A DNA stretch of 64,000 bases from Fluviicola taffensis DSM 16823 (GCF_000194605.1 NC_015321.1:930001-994000), one strand, 5' to 3'. Shown: positions 44,555-54,579, numbered from the stretch's first letter. A program made the numbers and translations. The notes: generated by a model from the sequence alone, not told the origin.

Positions 44555-45721
44555 TTATGCTTTTTTCTCCAAAACAAAAGTTCCATTAATCAATCGATAG
44601 GAATGCTTTCCTATTCTCACAACATCTCCTTCATTTTTCTTCGCTAAATCAATCAAATCCGTTTCCATCGTATGTACCGAACCACCAGTGCGTCTTGCCA
44701 AATCTAAATATTCTGTATTCACATAACCGAACTCTGTTCCGCACAAGATAATCCGAACAGGTACTGAAATTTTTGAAACTAAAACTCGGTCTTTAATCGG
44801 TGCAAAATTGTCTGCTACCAAAATAACTTCTTTCGCCGTTGGGAAGACTTCCAAACCTTTCAAAATTGCCTCACAATTATTTTCTGGACCATCTCCACCT
44901 CCTCCGCCTCGAATCGTTTTTTCAGCAGCGGCTAAAACATCTTCGTATTTTGTAGATTTTGAAAGATAAATCCCACCAATCTCTCCAACGCGCTTTTTAG
45001 AATCAGGAGTTAAATCTCCATCATTAAAAAACACTACTTTCTTTACACGATCATCTTTCATTCTTAGTTGAAACCAAACGAGCAACTGAGCAGAATATGG
45101 AGACATACTTCCTGTCAAATCCGCAACAACCAACATGTCTTTCCAATTCTTATTTCGTTCCAAAATTTGAATCACCGTAGAATCTTTCAGACTAATTCCA
45201 TACGGACTAGCTTTTGATACTAACTTGTTCAATTCAGCTCCTGTTTTAGGCAATCCACCAAAATAAGAACGATCTGCTTCAGAAACAGCTTCCGATTGTT
45301 TTATTCTGTAATGAATTACAATACCATGAAACAAGACTCGGGCCTCTTCTTCATTCTCACAGCCTGTTTGCTTGATGATTGTCCAAGGAATACGTTCATC
45401 ATTGATCAATTCTTTGCGAAGCTTCGAAAGTTCTCGCAAACGCATTCTGTTCAAATTCGTTAAATCCTGTCCTTTCGGAAAATCCGTATACACCAAATCG
45501 ATACTCAACACATTCGATTCCCGGATTTTCGCTTTGTCAGATTCAGAAATAAGCTGGTGATTTCCATAACTCATTGGCAATACAATGGCAGGAACAAGAC
45601 CAATCTTTAATCGGTAAACATTCTTAGAGACTTCTCTTTGGCTCAAGATACTTTCCACATCTCTGCCAATTGCTGTAAACGTAGTTATTAGAATACATAG
45701 GATTGGAATAAAACTTTTCAT
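44555..45721 (-). CDS. Secreted von Willebrand factor A-like protein
   Basis: The frame opens at 45787; the ATG at 45721 is used because it gives a signal peptide (MKSFIPILCILITTFTAIGR); 388 aa. A MIDAS-type motif DLTGSMSPYSAQLL, then VKKVVFFNDGD, GGGGGDGPENNCEAIL and VILVADNFAPIKD, fit a VWA fold from about residue 190 that could bind a divalent cation and a ligand. The N-terminal part is not recognised. Probably periplasmic. It has no neighbours of the MoxR/BatA type, so it is not a standard Bat operon member. Function unknown. Confidence 0.75.
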   Translation of the reverse strand: MKSFIPILCILITTFTAIGRDVESILSQREVSKNVYRLKIGLVPAIVLPMSYGNHQLISESDKAKIRESNVLSIDLVYTDFPKGQDLTNLNRMRLRELSKLRKELINDERIPWTIIKQTGCENEEEARVLFHGIVIHYRIKQSEAVSEADRSYFGGLPKTGAELNKLVSKASPYGISLKDSTVIQILERNKNWKDMLVVADLTGSMSPYSAQLLVWFQLRMKDDRVKKVVFFNDGDLTPDSKKRVGEIGGIYLSKSTKYEDVLAAAEKTIRGGGGGDGPENNCEAILKGLEVFPTAKEVILVADNFAPIKDRVLVSKISVPVRIILCGTEFGYVNTEYLDLARRTGGSVHTMETDLIDLAKKNEGDVVRIGKHSYRLINGTFVLEKKA

Positions 45722-45911
45722 ATCAGACTTTTTAGGTGAATGTCTGAAAAAACAAAAAGTAACATTGTTATCCGACAAAAATTTCATCCAAAATCATTTT
45801 CACGAATAATAAGTCTCGAAATTAAAGAATCGTCTGCAATACCTCTATTAAAAAGCATTTTAATAATTCTAATTTATTTTTATTGGACAATGATCTATAA
45901 TTATCAATCTC

Positions 45912-45952
45912 AAAAAAAAAATCCTGACATCAGCCAAAGCCGAGTCAGGATT
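45912..45952 (-). terminator. Rho-independent terminator of metK
   Basis: On the minus strand AATCCTGAC pairs with GTCAGGATT around a 15-nt loop, followed by eight or more T residues (A run at 45912-45919 on the plus strand). Confidence 0.88.
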
Positions 45953-45976
45953 CATATTATTTTAATAAGCTACTTC

Positions 45977-47257
45977 TTACAATCCGAAAGCAGTTTTTAC
46001 TTTATCTACGAAATCTAATTTTTCCCAAGTAAACAATTCAACTTCTCTCACAACTTGAGTTCCATCTGGAGCAGTAAATGTTTTCTTTACTACTTCATTC
46101 TTACGTCCCATGTGTCCGTAAGCTGCAGTTTCAGAGTAAATTGGGTTTCTCAATTTCAAACGTTGTTCAATTGCATAAGGGCGCATATCGAAGATTTCAG
46201 CACATTTCTTAGCGATTTCTCCATCCGTCAAGTTTGATTTAGAAGTTCCGTAAGTATTGATGAACAAACCACATGGCTTCGCAACACCAATTGCGTAAGA
46301 AACTTGAACCAATACCTCATCACACAATCCAGCAGCTACCAAATTTTTCGCGATGTGGCGTGTTGCATAAGCTGCAGAACGGTCTACTTTTGAAGGATCT
46401 TTCCCAGAGAATGCACCACCACCGTGAGCACCTTTTCCACCGTATGTATCAACGATAATCTTACGACCTGTCAAGCCTGTATCTCCGTGAGGTCCTCCGA
46501 TAACGAATTTCCCTGTTGGATTGATGTGGTAAGTGATCTGATCATTGAACAAAGCTTGTAATTCTGGTTTCAACTTCGCCTTTACACGAGGAATAACGAT
46601 GCTGATAATATCCTCTTTAATCTTTTTCAACATGTCTGCTTCTGCTCCGAAATCATCGTGTTGTGTAGAAACTACGATTGAATCAATACGTTGTGGAACA
46701 TTGTCATCAGAATACTCGATAGTTACCTGAGATTTTGCATCTGGACGCAAATAACCGATGATATGAGATTCGTTATTACGGATTTTAGACAATTCTTGTA
46801 GAATATTGTGTGCCAAATCCAAAGCTAACGGCATGTAATTCTCTGTTTCTTTCGTTGCATAGCCAAACATCATTCCTTGGTCTCCTGCTCCTTGAGCATC
46901 TGCTTTCGCTTCAAAATCATCATTCGAAACTTTACGATCAACTCCTTGATTGATATCAGAAGACTGGTCGTGAATAGCAGAAAGAATTCCACAAGAATTC
47001 GCTTCAAACATGTATTCAGACTTCGTGTAACCAATTTTACGAATCACTTCGCGCGCAATTGATTGCACATCTAAATACGTATTCGTTTTTACCTCACCAG
47101 CTAAGACAACTTGTCCAGTCGTTACTAAGGTTTCGCAAGCGACTTTCGACGTTGGGTCAAAAGCCATAAAGTTATCAATTAGCGCATCTGAAATTTGATC
47201 CGCTACTTTATCCGGGTGTCCTTCAGAAACTGATTCTGAGGTAAACAAGTATGACAT
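45977..47257 (-). CDS. metK: S-adenosylmethionine synthetase
   Basis: 426 aa. [20 protein letters not shown] with the ATP-binding HPDK, then [20 protein letters not shown] (GAGDQG hexapeptide), [20 protein letters not shown], and [20 protein letters not shown] with the phosphate-binding loop. It makes S-adenosylmethionine from methionine and ATP. It is slightly longer than the E. coli enzyme, as is usual in Bacteroidota. A TAATTTCG box about 45 nt upstream may be a variant promoter. No SAM riboswitch is seen in its short upstream region. Confidence 0.97.
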   Translation of the reverse strand: MSYLFTSESVSEGHPDKVADQISDALIDNFMAFDPTSKVACETLVTTGQVVLAGEVKTNTYLDVQSIAREVIRKIGYTKSEYMFEANSCGILSAIHDQSSDINQGVDRKVSNDDFEAKADAQGAGDQGMMFGYATKETENYMPLALDLAHNILQELSKIRNNESHIIGYLRPDAKSQVTIEYSDDNVPQRIDSIVVSTQHDDFGAEADMLKKIKEDIISIVIPRVKAKLKPELQALFNDQITYHINPTGKFVIGGPHGDTGLTGRKIIVDTYGGKGAHGGGAFSGKDPSKVDRSAAYATRHIAKNLVAAGLCDEVLVQVSYAIGVAKPCGLFINTYGTSKSNLTDGEIAKKCAEIFDMRPYAIEQRLKLRNPIYSETAAYGHMGRKNEVVKKTFTAPDGTQVVREVELFTWEKLDFVDKVKTAFGL

Positions 47258-47360
47258 AGTCCTTGAGTATAAAATTTATGGGTGCGAAATTAGTGAAAAA
47301 AAAGAAATTGATTGGCGAATGTTGAAAAAACAAATGTTAATATTCTATTAAGTTACTAGA

Positions 47361-47696
47361 CTAATCTAGCGAAAGTACTTTCCCTTCCAGAATAGCTCCT
47401 ACAGAATCCAATACATTTGCTTCAAGAGAAAGCTGATGATCTTTGAAATTTTTCACATAAACTGTTTTAGAATCGAAAACTATCCGATTCATATCCAATC
47501 CTGCCTGATGAAATGATTTAATTAGAATTTTACGTCTCTTTGCTGACAAATCGCGAGGTTCCGATTCCAATTGGCACAAAGTAAGTTCAAATACAACTCC
47601 TGGATGCTCCAACTGGACTTCATGAAGTCGGTCTATCGGATCATTGAAAAACACTTTATAAACACCTTTCTTAAAGAAAATACTATTATCCTCCAT
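47361..47696 (-). CDS. Small protein of unknown function
   Basis: A 111-aa soluble protein (FFKKGVYKVFFNDPIDRLHE at the N-terminus, SLEANVLDSVGAILEGKVLS at the C-terminus). No signal peptide, membrane segment or known motif is seen. Codon pattern and the lack of a competing gene support it as real. It is separated from metK by about 100 nt on the same strand. Confidence 0.6.
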   Translation of the reverse strand: MEDNSIFFKKGVYKVFFNDPIDRLHEVQLEHPGVVFELTLCQLESEPRDLSAKRRKILIKSFHQAGLDMNRIVFDSKTVYVKNFKDHQLSLEANVLDSVGAILEGKVLSLD

Positions 47697-47924
47697 TCTT
47701 ACTGATTTCGGCAGCGAATGTAAACGAACACTTTACAGACAAAGAACAAAAAGAATAAAGTAAATCTATTTCATGGAATGAAAATAAGTAAAATAATTTT
47801 TGATTTGAAAGAATCCAATCACCCAACAATTAATCATTTTTAACCAAACAATTCACTATTCCAATAATTATGTAACACTTTTTAAAACAATTTGCCTGAG
47901 ATTTAGATCAAAGAGAGATCAACT

Positions 47925-48815
47925 ATGAAAAATTGGGGCCTTGTTATTAGTATTACTGCTTTTCTCGTTTCATGTCAGCCGAATAAAAAATCGGATGAAA
48001 CGAATGATAAAACCACTTTGCAAAGATGGAAACAACCGAAAACAATCGCTTATAAAATAAGTGATGCAAAATACTGGTTGCAAGATTCTACTATTACCTC
48101 CGAACAACGAGCAATTGTGTTTGCAGTAAATAGAACCGATAGCTTGAATTTTTTAAAAATGGATTCTGTCATTTTACCAGTCGATTTAAGTGGTGATTTG
48201 GTATATTACCTTCCATTTCCATTGAAAGTTTCTTCATTAAAGGAAATTGACAAAATCATCTTTTTTTCATACCCTACACAGACTTTCGGAGCATACGAAA
48301 AAGGGGAATTGGTGTATACAGGACCTACAAATATGGGACGAGAGAGAGATCAGACGCCAAGGGGACTTTTCTCTACCAATTGGAAAGCTAAAAAGACAAT
48401 CAGTACCTTTAACGACGAGTGGGAATTACGCTGGAATTTCAACATCATGAACAAAGAAGGAATCGGTTGGCATCAATACGATTTACCCGGATATCCTTCC
48501 TCTCATTCTTGTTTAAGACTTCGTGAAGAAGATGCCAAGTATTTATACACTTGGGCAAACCAATGGGTGCTTGCTGATAAAACGACCGTTTACATAAAAG
48601 GCACGCCTGTAATCATTTTTGGAAATTATGACTTTAAAGGATATAGACCTTGGTTCCAATTGGTTCACAATGCACATCTACTTGATATTTCTGAAGATGA
48701 AATCAAAAAAATAACCGAACCTTTCTTTTCTGAAATTCTTGAAGCACAGAAAATCCGAAAAGAGTATCAGCTCAAAATGGATGCTAAAAAATCTGCTCCA
48801 GATAGTTTAATCTAA
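47925..48815 (+). CDS. L,D-transpeptidase (YkuD-type) lipoprotein
   Basis: This 296-aa protein has a lipoprotein signal with Cys17 (AFLVSCQPN). The YkuD catalytic region runs from about residue 105: FGAYEKGELVYTGPTNMGRE, then GIGWHQYDLPG (His183) and YPSSHSCLRL (catalytic Cys196). The usual SHGC is SHSC here, a variant known in Bacteroidota members, so activity is plausible. It would form 3-3 cross-links in peptidoglycan or attach proteins to it in the periplasm. The C-terminal 60 residues are helical. It is monocistronic. Confidence 0.85.
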   Translation: MKNWGLVISITAFLVSCQPNKKSDETNDKTTLQRWKQPKTIAYKISDAKYWLQDSTITSEQRAIVFAVNRTDSLNFLKMDSVILPVDLSGDLVYYLPFPLKVSSLKEIDKIIFFSYPTQTFGAYEKGELVYTGPTNMGRERDQTPRGLFSTNWKAKKTISTFNDEWELRWNFNIMNKEGIGWHQYDLPGYPSSHSCLRLREEDAKYLYTWANQWVLADKTTVYIKGTPVIIFGNYDFKGYRPWFQLVHNAHLLDISEDEIKKITEPFFSEILEAQKIRKEYQLKMDAKKSAPDSLI

Positions 48816-49009
48816 CATTCTATTGAAAATTGGCTTTGAATAGTTTAAATCGATTTATCTGCAAGGATAGACGTCTTATCTTGCTATGAACCCAATTTAC
48901 TTAGCAGAATAACGTCGTTTATTTCTTTTTTATCTATATTAGTATGGTTAACAATGAATTGCATTAAAATCCAACCAAACAGTTAAATCAAATTAGAAAT
49001 CTCGAATCG

Positions 49010-49513
49010 ATGAATACCGAAAAAAACTACTTCAATCTGTTGATCGCTCTTACAAATGATGAATCCTTCAGCAAGCATTTAGCAAGTGAATTACTAGAAT
49101 CAGATACCAATCCCAGCGACTTTTTCAACAAGCATCAGGAGGAATATTTCAGCAACCGAGGAATCAGTGTTCCCGGAAACAAAGAGCAAACGGTGTGTTA
49201 CCTATTAGACAAATTAGATGAAAAAGATTTTCTCTATGAATTAGATTGGAAAGCAGATTCGGACGAATTAAACTACGCCCTTAAGCTACTTTCCAAAGGG
49301 AAAATAGAGACTGATTTGTTTTCTGAAGAAGATGCCGAAGACGCAGATGGTATGTTTGAGCTCATTTTTGACGCAGAAGAGCGTTTAGAAGAATACGACT
49401 TTGCAATTGTGCAATTCCCCCTGGACAGCGATAGCAACCCAATTGCCCTTGTTCCACTTGAACGAGGTGAAGAAATTCAAACGATGATTGACGAGTTGTT
49501 TGATGCTGAATAA
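49010..49513 (+). CDS. Acidic cytoplasmic protein, DUF6630-like (immunity-like context)
   Basis: A 167-aa, very acidic protein without signal or membrane segments. YELDWKADSDELNYALKLLS and FAIVQFPLDSDSNPIALVPL recall the DUF6630 pattern (LDWKgd..., LV.ldtgSDsy.lalVP), a family often found next to polymorphic toxins. This is recognition by eye, not a search result. It is the first of three co-directional small genes (39 nt and 11 nt gaps) that seem to form an operon. No toxin gene is adjacent. Confidence 0.6.
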   Translation: MNTEKNYFNLLIALTNDESFSKHLASELLESDTNPSDFFNKHQEEYFSNRGISVPGNKEQTVCYLLDKLDEKDFLYELDWKADSDELNYALKLLSKGKIETDLFSEEDAEDADGMFELIFDAEERLEEYDFAIVQFPLDSDSNPIALVPLERGEEIQTMIDELFDAE

Positions 49514-49551
49514 GCGATGAAAATAAACTCTGTTGATTTAAAAATGCACCC

Positions 49552-50190
49552 ATGCTGCTAGACCCAAACGCTATTATCCGAACTAAAAATGGTCCATTAA
49601 ATGCAAAACTGGAATTTGAAGATAGGTCCTCCCTTACCCTGAACATTGATGGATATACGTTGGAGAATAGTATTAAACTTAACCAGCATTGGGAAATTTC
49701 GGAAGAATCTTTTGATCAATTTGGAAATAAATTCGATTTTGACTTGACTCAATTCGACGAAATAACCGATTTTGAGCTGGAATTTAAACTCCCGATTTTT
49801 ACCATTGAACAAGATGCAGTCAAAGAAACTTCATTCACTTTTGTAGTTAACTACTCGGAATTGAGTCAGGAAATCCATTTTTTCAATGAATCTGAAAATA
49901 TCGATATAAAAGAAGATTGGCAGGGGTTGGAGGAGATATTTCGACAACTCAACAGAATATATACTCCGCTCAAAAAACACTTGCGTTGCTGCTTCGGGTG
50001 CCTTTTCTCTGGGTACGAAAAGGGCGGAAACTCTTTATTCTGCATGATAAAAAGCAAAAATCTTTATCTGTCAAAAAGCTTTCAGGAGTGGTATTCAGAC
50101 TTTTATTACGGATTGGAATACGAAGGAGTTTCAGAAAACTATTATTGCGATGAATTTGAAATTGACAAAAGAAAAAAAATAACACATTAA
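49552..50190 (+). CDS. Protein of unknown function in the small-gene cluster
   Basis: A 212-aa soluble protein. The N-terminal half is beta-rich and acidic (AKLEFEDRSSLTLNIDGYTL, FDFDLTQFDEITDFELEFKL); the second half has a CCFGCLFSGYEKGGNSLFCM segment with four Cys residues followed by YSDFYYGLEYEGVSENYYCD. The segment resembles DUF6304-like proteins, but this is uncertain. It sits between the DUF6630-like and DUF7832-like genes in the same direction. Confidence 0.6.
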   Translation: MLLDPNAIIRTKNGPLNAKLEFEDRSSLTLNIDGYTLENSIKLNQHWEISEESFDQFGNKFDFDLTQFDEITDFELEFKLPIFTIEQDAVKETSFTFVVNYSELSQEIHFFNESENIDIKEDWQGLEEIFRQLNRIYTPLKKHLRCCFGCLFSGYEKGGNSLFCMIKSKNLYLSKSFQEWYSDFYYGLEYEGVSENYYCDEFEIDKRKKITH

Positions 50191-50200
50191 ATCAAACTAA

Positions 50201-50656
50201 ATGGCATCGATTGATCAAGCCAATTGGCATTATGGCGGGGATTTCCCTAAAGGTCTTCCAAAAGAAAACGGTGGAACACATATTGGAATGTACTTGAATT
50301 GGATTATTGACAACAATCTATTAGAAAAAACATTTCTCGAAGATTCTGCTGAAGGAATTCAAAAGGTGAAATCCAGAAAGATCACTGGAAGGGAATTTCT
50401 ATTTGAATATTGTGATGAAAAACTCCTGGAATATTTTTTAAATGAAGAAGGATTGGAATTTACCACCCGTTATTATAAACGTTTGGGAACGTACATGTAC
50501 GATTACGACGAATTATTAAAAGGAAAATACGATTCTCTTTACGAAATCCCCAATACTTGGGAGAATTACGATTTAATCACTACTAAAATCACCAAGGAAT
50601 TTGAAAAGTGGAAATCAAGAAGGACTAAGAAGAGCTGGCAATTCTGGAAAAAATAA
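50201..50656 (+). CDS. DUF7832-like protein (immunity-like context)
   Basis: This 151-aa protein begins ASIDQANWHYGGDFPKGLPK, then ENGGTHIGMYLNWIIDNNLL, FEYCDEKLLEYFLNEEGLEF and a basic C-terminus (RRTKKSWQFWKK). This pattern (NWHYGGDfP..lp.enggtHiGmfl.W) is shared by a family of small proteins often seen in polymorphic toxin neighbourhoods, which I recall as DUF7832. Soluble. It starts 11 nt after the previous gene. Function unknown. Confidence 0.65.
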   Translation: MASIDQANWHYGGDFPKGLPKENGGTHIGMYLNWIIDNNLLEKTFLEDSAEGIQKVKSRKITGREFLFEYCDEKLLEYFLNEEGLEFTTRYYKRLGTYMYDYDELLKGKYDSLYEIPNTWENYDLITTKITKEFEKWKSRRTKKSWQFWKK

Positions 50657-50724
50657 ACAGTAGAAGGCCAAACGGCTAAAACGACAGTTTCAATCACCAA
50701 AAACTGTATCTTCGACACATCATT

Positions 50725-51450
50725 ATGATTCTAGTTGCATTTTTTTCTACTTCCGTTGTTGCATTGGCATTGATTGTCTATTGCAGAATCCTGTCTTTGA
50801 AATTAAAAGAGGCGCAAAAAAACAACAAAGATCTTTCAACGAGAAATCACGAATTGAACGCTTTGGCACATTCCAATGAATTGAGTGTGATTCGCTACAA
50901 ATTGAATCCACACTTGTTTAAAAACGCCTTAAATTCGATTCAATCACATGCGTATCAAACCTATTACTCAATGGATAAACTTTCTGGAGTATTGGATTAC
51001 ATTTTGTATGAAAGTGACCAACCGCTTGTAAGTTTACAGGAAGAAATGGATTTTGCAGCGAATTTTATTGAGATCAATCGGCTTAAGCTTAGTCCTTTGT
51101 TCGACTTACGGATCCGCAACACGATTAATTTGAAAGACGAGCGGATCAGCAATCTGAAAATATTGCCACTCATAACTGTCGATTTAATCGAAAATGCTTT
51201 CAAACATACCGATTTCCAAAAAAACGAATCGTTTATTTCGATTCATTTAGAGATTGTGGACGACGTCTTTTTGTTGGAAGTGAGCAATCGCATTTCGGAA
51301 AGTACTCCCATGAAAAAAGAACGCAGTGGTTTGGGACTCAAAAACTTAGAAGAACGGTTGAAAATTGGGTATCCCAATGCTTATGAATTAACCTTAAAAA
51401 ACGAATCGCCCGTTTTTCATGCGCGTCTCAAACTGAAACTAAATGGATAA
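50725..51450 (+). CDS. LytS-like histidine kinase (pair 3)
   Basis: A 241-aa short kinase: one N-terminal membrane segment (LVAFFSTSVVALALIVYC), a coiled coil (LKEAQKNNKDLSTRNHELNA), then the phospho-accepting His63 in YKLNPHLFKNALNSIQSHAY and an ATPase domain (LIENAFKHTDF, GLGLKNLEERL). It has HLFKN where HFLFN is usual. It has no sensory domain, so it must sense through the membrane helix or a partner. Its stop overlaps the start of the LytTR gene by eight bases. Confidence 0.88.
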   Translation: MILVAFFSTSVVALALIVYCRILSLKLKEAQKNNKDLSTRNHELNALAHSNELSVIRYKLNPHLFKNALNSIQSHAYQTYYSMDKLSGVLDYILYESDQPLVSLQEEMDFAANFIEINRLKLSPLFDLRIRNTINLKDERISNLKILPLITVDLIENAFKHTDFQKNESFISIHLEIVDDVFLLEVSNRISESTPMKKERSGLGLKNLEERLKIGYPNAYELTLKNESPVFHARLKLKLNG

Positions 51451-52162
51451 ACCGCTACTTCGAGTTGTTTTGTTGGACGATGAATTACTCGCCCTCTCCT
51501 ACCTGAGAACGCTCTGTGAAGGCATTTCGGATATAGAAGTTGTAAAAGCATTTGACAATCCACTCGTTTTCTTATCGGAGGTTCCCAATCTTTCATTCGA
51601 CTTTTGCATTTCAGACATTGTTATGCCCAATCTCAGCGGATTACAAGTTGCTGAAAAACTCGATTCGAAACCCATTATTTTCACTACTGCACACAACGAA
51701 TATGCTGCAGATGCATTTGATATTGAAGCGATTGATTATTTGAGAAAACCAGTTCAACGAGAACGCTTGGAACGCGCTATTGAGAAAGTGAGAATCCGCA
51801 TAGAACAATCAAAAAATCAGGCAACTTGGACTGTAAACACCAACAAAGGAAAATTCACCATTCAACTTTCTGCCATTGTTCGTTTTTCCACAGATACGTA
51901 TGACCGAAGAGACAAATTATTACTCTTGGAAAAGGGAGATGAATTGGTAGTAAAAAACAAATCCTTCGATCAATTGCTGCAAGAATTAGACTCCATTTCA
52001 TTCATTCGAATTTCCAAATCTGAATTGGTTTCAAAAGAGTTTATTCAAGGATACCAAGGAGATGTAGTCTTGAGTAAAATCCGAATGAAGGATGGGAAAT
52101 ACATCGAATTTAGTTTGAGTGAAAATTATCGAAAGACATTCCTTGAAGCTTTCAATCAATAA
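51443..52162 (+). CDS. LytTR-family response regulator (pair 3)
   Basis: A 239-aa regulator. The receiver domain has FCISDIVMPNLSGLQVAEKL (Asp near residue 57) and IIFTTAHNEYAADAFDIEAI, then the LytTR domain from about residue 125 (FTIQLSAIVRFSTDTYDRRD, FIRISKSELVSKEFI). It overlaps its kinase gene by eight bases, a sign of coupled translation. A strong hairpin follows at 52173. Confidence 0.9.
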   Translation: MDKPLLRVVLLDDELLALSYLRTLCEGISDIEVVKAFDNPLVFLSEVPNLSFDFCISDIVMPNLSGLQVAEKLDSKPIIFTTAHNEYAADAFDIEAIDYLRKPVQRERLERAIEKVRIRIEQSKNQATWTVNTNKGKFTIQLSAIVRFSTDTYDRRDKLLLLEKGDELVVKNKSFDQLLQELDSISFIRISKSELVSKEFIQGYQGDVVLSKIRMKDGKYIEFSLSENYRKTFLEAFNQ

Positions 52163-52172
52163 TCTTCTGTAC

Positions 52173-52216
52173 TTGTACCGCAGCGATCAGCCACAACTGA
52201 TCTGCTGTCGGTACAA
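52173..52216. repeat. Long bulged stem-loop after the LytTR gene
   Basis: TTGTACCGCAGCGATCAG (52173-52190) pairs with CTGATC.TGCTG.TCGGTACAA (52197-52216), with two single-base bulges and a CCACAA loop: 18 paired positions. No T tract follows on either strand, so it is not a standard terminator. It may be a REP-like element or an mRNA 3'-end stabiliser. Confidence 0.65.
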
Positions 52217-52299
52217 TAAAAACGGGTTTCAGTACATTCTTAAAACAGAGTGTTTTCTTTCCTGAATTACACGCTTACTTTTGCTTAAAATTTCATGTT

Positions 52300-54579
52300 A
52301 TGCGTAATCTCAGAAATCTCTTATTTTACATTCTTACAATTGGTGGATTTTCCGCATTGATTTTTGGGGTTATCCTTTCCGGAAAATCGCTAGAAACTGG
52401 AAAAGTAACAACATTCAAACCCGTAGCTACTGCATCTACTTGGCAACAATTCACAGAAACGTATTATCACAACCTGACCCATCCATTAGCGATTCTCTTG
52501 TTGCAAATCGTTACCATTATTGTTGTAGCGCGCATTTTTGGTTTTTTCTGTAAAAAAATTGGGCAACCTTCGGTGATTGGTGAAATCATAGCAGGTATTT
52601 TTCTAGGGCCTTCTTTCATTGGAATGTACTTTCCAGAGTTCTCGCACTTTGTTTTCCCTGATAAATCGATGGACAATCTGAAATTTTTAAGTCAAATTGG
52701 CTTGATTCTCTTCATGTTTGTTGTTGGAATGGAATTGGAACTAAAAACATTGAAGAACAAAGCAAACGATGCGGTTGTAATCAGTCATGCAAGTATTATC
52801 TTCCCTTTTACCCTAGGTGTCGGATTAGCTTATTTTATTTACTCTGAATTCGCTCCTGCAAATATCAACTTCCTTTCCTTCGCATTGTTCATTGGAATTT
52901 CAATGAGTATTACAGCCTTTCCCGTCTTGGCTCGAATAGTTCAAGAAAGAGGTTTGAGTAAAACCAAATTGGGTTCCATTGTGATTACGTGTGCAGCAGC
53001 AGACGATATTACTGCTTGGTGTATTTTGGCTGCTGTTATTGCAATTGTGAAAGCCGGGTCTGTTTTAAGCGCCATCTACATTATTTTCATGGCAATTGGG
53101 TACGTATTTCTAATGTTGAAAATTGTTCAGCCATTCTTAAAACGATTAGGAGACAAACATTCCAACAAAGAAAGCTTGAGTAAGCCAGTGGTTGCCATTT
53201 TCTTCATCACCCTATTAATTTCATCATTTGCTACTGAAGTGATTGGAATTCATGCATTATTTGGGGCATTTTTGGCTGGAGTTATTATGCCTGCAAACAT
53301 GAATTTCCGCACTATTTTCATTGAAAAAATTGAAGATGTAGCCGTTCTATTGTTGCTTCCATTATTCTTTGTATTCACTGGACTAAGAACTCAAATAGGT
53401 TTATTGAATGATTGGCATTTATGGTTAATCGCTTTCATTATAATCGCTGTTGCAATAATTGGGAAATTCTTGGGGTCTGCCCTTGCTGCCAAATTCGTTG
53501 GACAGTCTTGGAGAGATAGTTTGATTATAGGAGCACTGATGAACACCCGCGGTTTGATGGAACTCATCGTTTTAAATATTGGGTATGATTTAGGTGTTTT
53601 ATCCGATGAAATTTTTGCAATGCTTGTTTTAATGGCACTTATCACAACATTTATGACTGGACCTATTTTGGATTTAATCAATTGGTTGGTTCCTGAAAAG
53701 AAATCAGCTGAACAACAGGCCGGAAAAGCAGTTCTTTCGACAAAATACTCAATTTTACTTTCATTCGGAAGTCCAGAAAGAGGTCGAACATTACTGAGAT
53801 TAGCCAATAGTTTTATTCGAAAATCTCCCGAAAATGCCAATATTACGGCATTACATGTTTCATTGAGTAATGATTTGAATCAATTCAACGCCGAAGAGTA
53901 CGAAAGAAGCAGTTTTGCTCCTATTTCGGAAGAATCGCAAAAATTGCACATGCCTGTTGTTACGTTATTCAAACCTACAGTAGACATTGACAAAGAAATT
54001 ACAGACACTTCGAATGCAGGAAATTTCGATTTACTCTTAATCGGAATTGGAAGTTCTGTTTTTGAAGGGTCTCTTCTCGGTCGAATTTTAGGATTTACAA
54101 CCAAACTTATCAATCCAGAACGTTTATACGAAACCATTACAGGGAAAGAACCCCTATTTGAAAACACTGTTTTTGATGAAAGAACGCGTCAATTAATCAA
54201 AAATGCCAAATTACCCATTGGAATTGTAATTGATAAAAACTTAGAAAAAGTAGAAAATGTCTTCTTGCCTATTTTCTCAATCCACGATAGTTTCTTATTG
54301 GTTTATGCACAAAAATTGATTCATCACAGTAATGCACGTGTAACAATTATTGATTCGTCGGGTATAGTGAAAACTCATCCAGAATTGAAAGAATCTATTC
54401 GTATGATTGAACAAGTTGCTCCAAATCACATTTCATTGCAAACAGAACCGCGATTAGATAAAGAATTTATGAGCGAACAAGATTTAATGCTGATTAGCCA
54501 CGACAGTTGGAGAAAAGCAGTTGAAACGCAAAGCTTATGGCTCACAAATACTCCATCAGTACTTATTTTAAAACCGTAA
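52300..54579 (+). CDS. CPA2 cation/proton antiporter with C-terminal USP-like domain (copy 1)
   Basis: A 759-aa protein: an N-terminal membrane helix and periplasmic segment, then a 12- to 13-span Na/H exchanger domain (about 60-470) with GQPSVIGEIIAGIFLGPSF, AADDITAWCILAAVIAI carrying the ion-binding Asp pair, HALFGAFLAGVIMP and ALMNTRGLMELIVLNIG. The C-terminal 280 residues form a universal-stress-like soluble domain. It probably exchanges K+ or Na+ for protons at the inner membrane. Monocistronic, ended by a perfect terminator. Confidence 0.9.
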   Translation: MRNLRNLLFYILTIGGFSALIFGVILSGKSLETGKVTTFKPVATASTWQQFTETYYHNLTHPLAILLLQIVTIIVVARIFGFFCKKIGQPSVIGEIIAGIFLGPSFIGMYFPEFSHFVFPDKSMDNLKFLSQIGLILFMFVVGMELELKTLKNKANDAVVISHASIIFPFTLGVGLAYFIYSEFAPANINFLSFALFIGISMSITAFPVLARIVQERGLSKTKLGSIVITCAAADDITAWCILAAVIAIVKAGSVLSAIYIIFMAIGYVFLMLKIVQPFLKRLGDKHSNKESLSKPVVAIFFITLLISSFATEVIGIHALFGAFLAGVIMPANMNFRTIFIEKIEDVAVLLLLPLFFVFTGLRTQIGLLNDWHLWLIAFIIIAVAIIGKFLGSALAAKFVGQSWRDSLIIGALMNTRGLMELIVLNIGYDLGVLSDEIFAMLVLMALITTFMTGPILDLINWLVPEKKSAEQQAGKAVLSTKYSILLSFGSPERGRTLLRLANSFIRKSPENANITALHVSLSNDLNQFNAEEYERSSFAPISEESQKLHMPVVTLFKPTVDIDKEITDTSNAGNFDLLLIGIGSSVFEGSLLGRILGFTTKLINPERLYETITGKEPLFENTVFDERTRQLIKNAKLPIGIVIDKNLEKVENVFLPIFSIHDSFLLVYAQKLIHHSNARVTIIDSSGIVKTHPELKESIRMIEQVAPNHISLQTEPRLDKEFMSEQDLMLISHDSWRKAVETQSLWLTNTPSVLILKP

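Noticed and set aside
47258-47360. SAM riboswitch upstream of metK
   Set aside because: The roughly 100-nt gap is A/T-rich with no conserved SAM-aptamer helices visible.
48850-48885. Near-palindrome AAGGATAGACGTCTTATCTT-like region upstream of the small-gene cluster
   Set aside because: Imperfect, weak and not at a consensus promoter distance; could be chance in AT-rich DNA.
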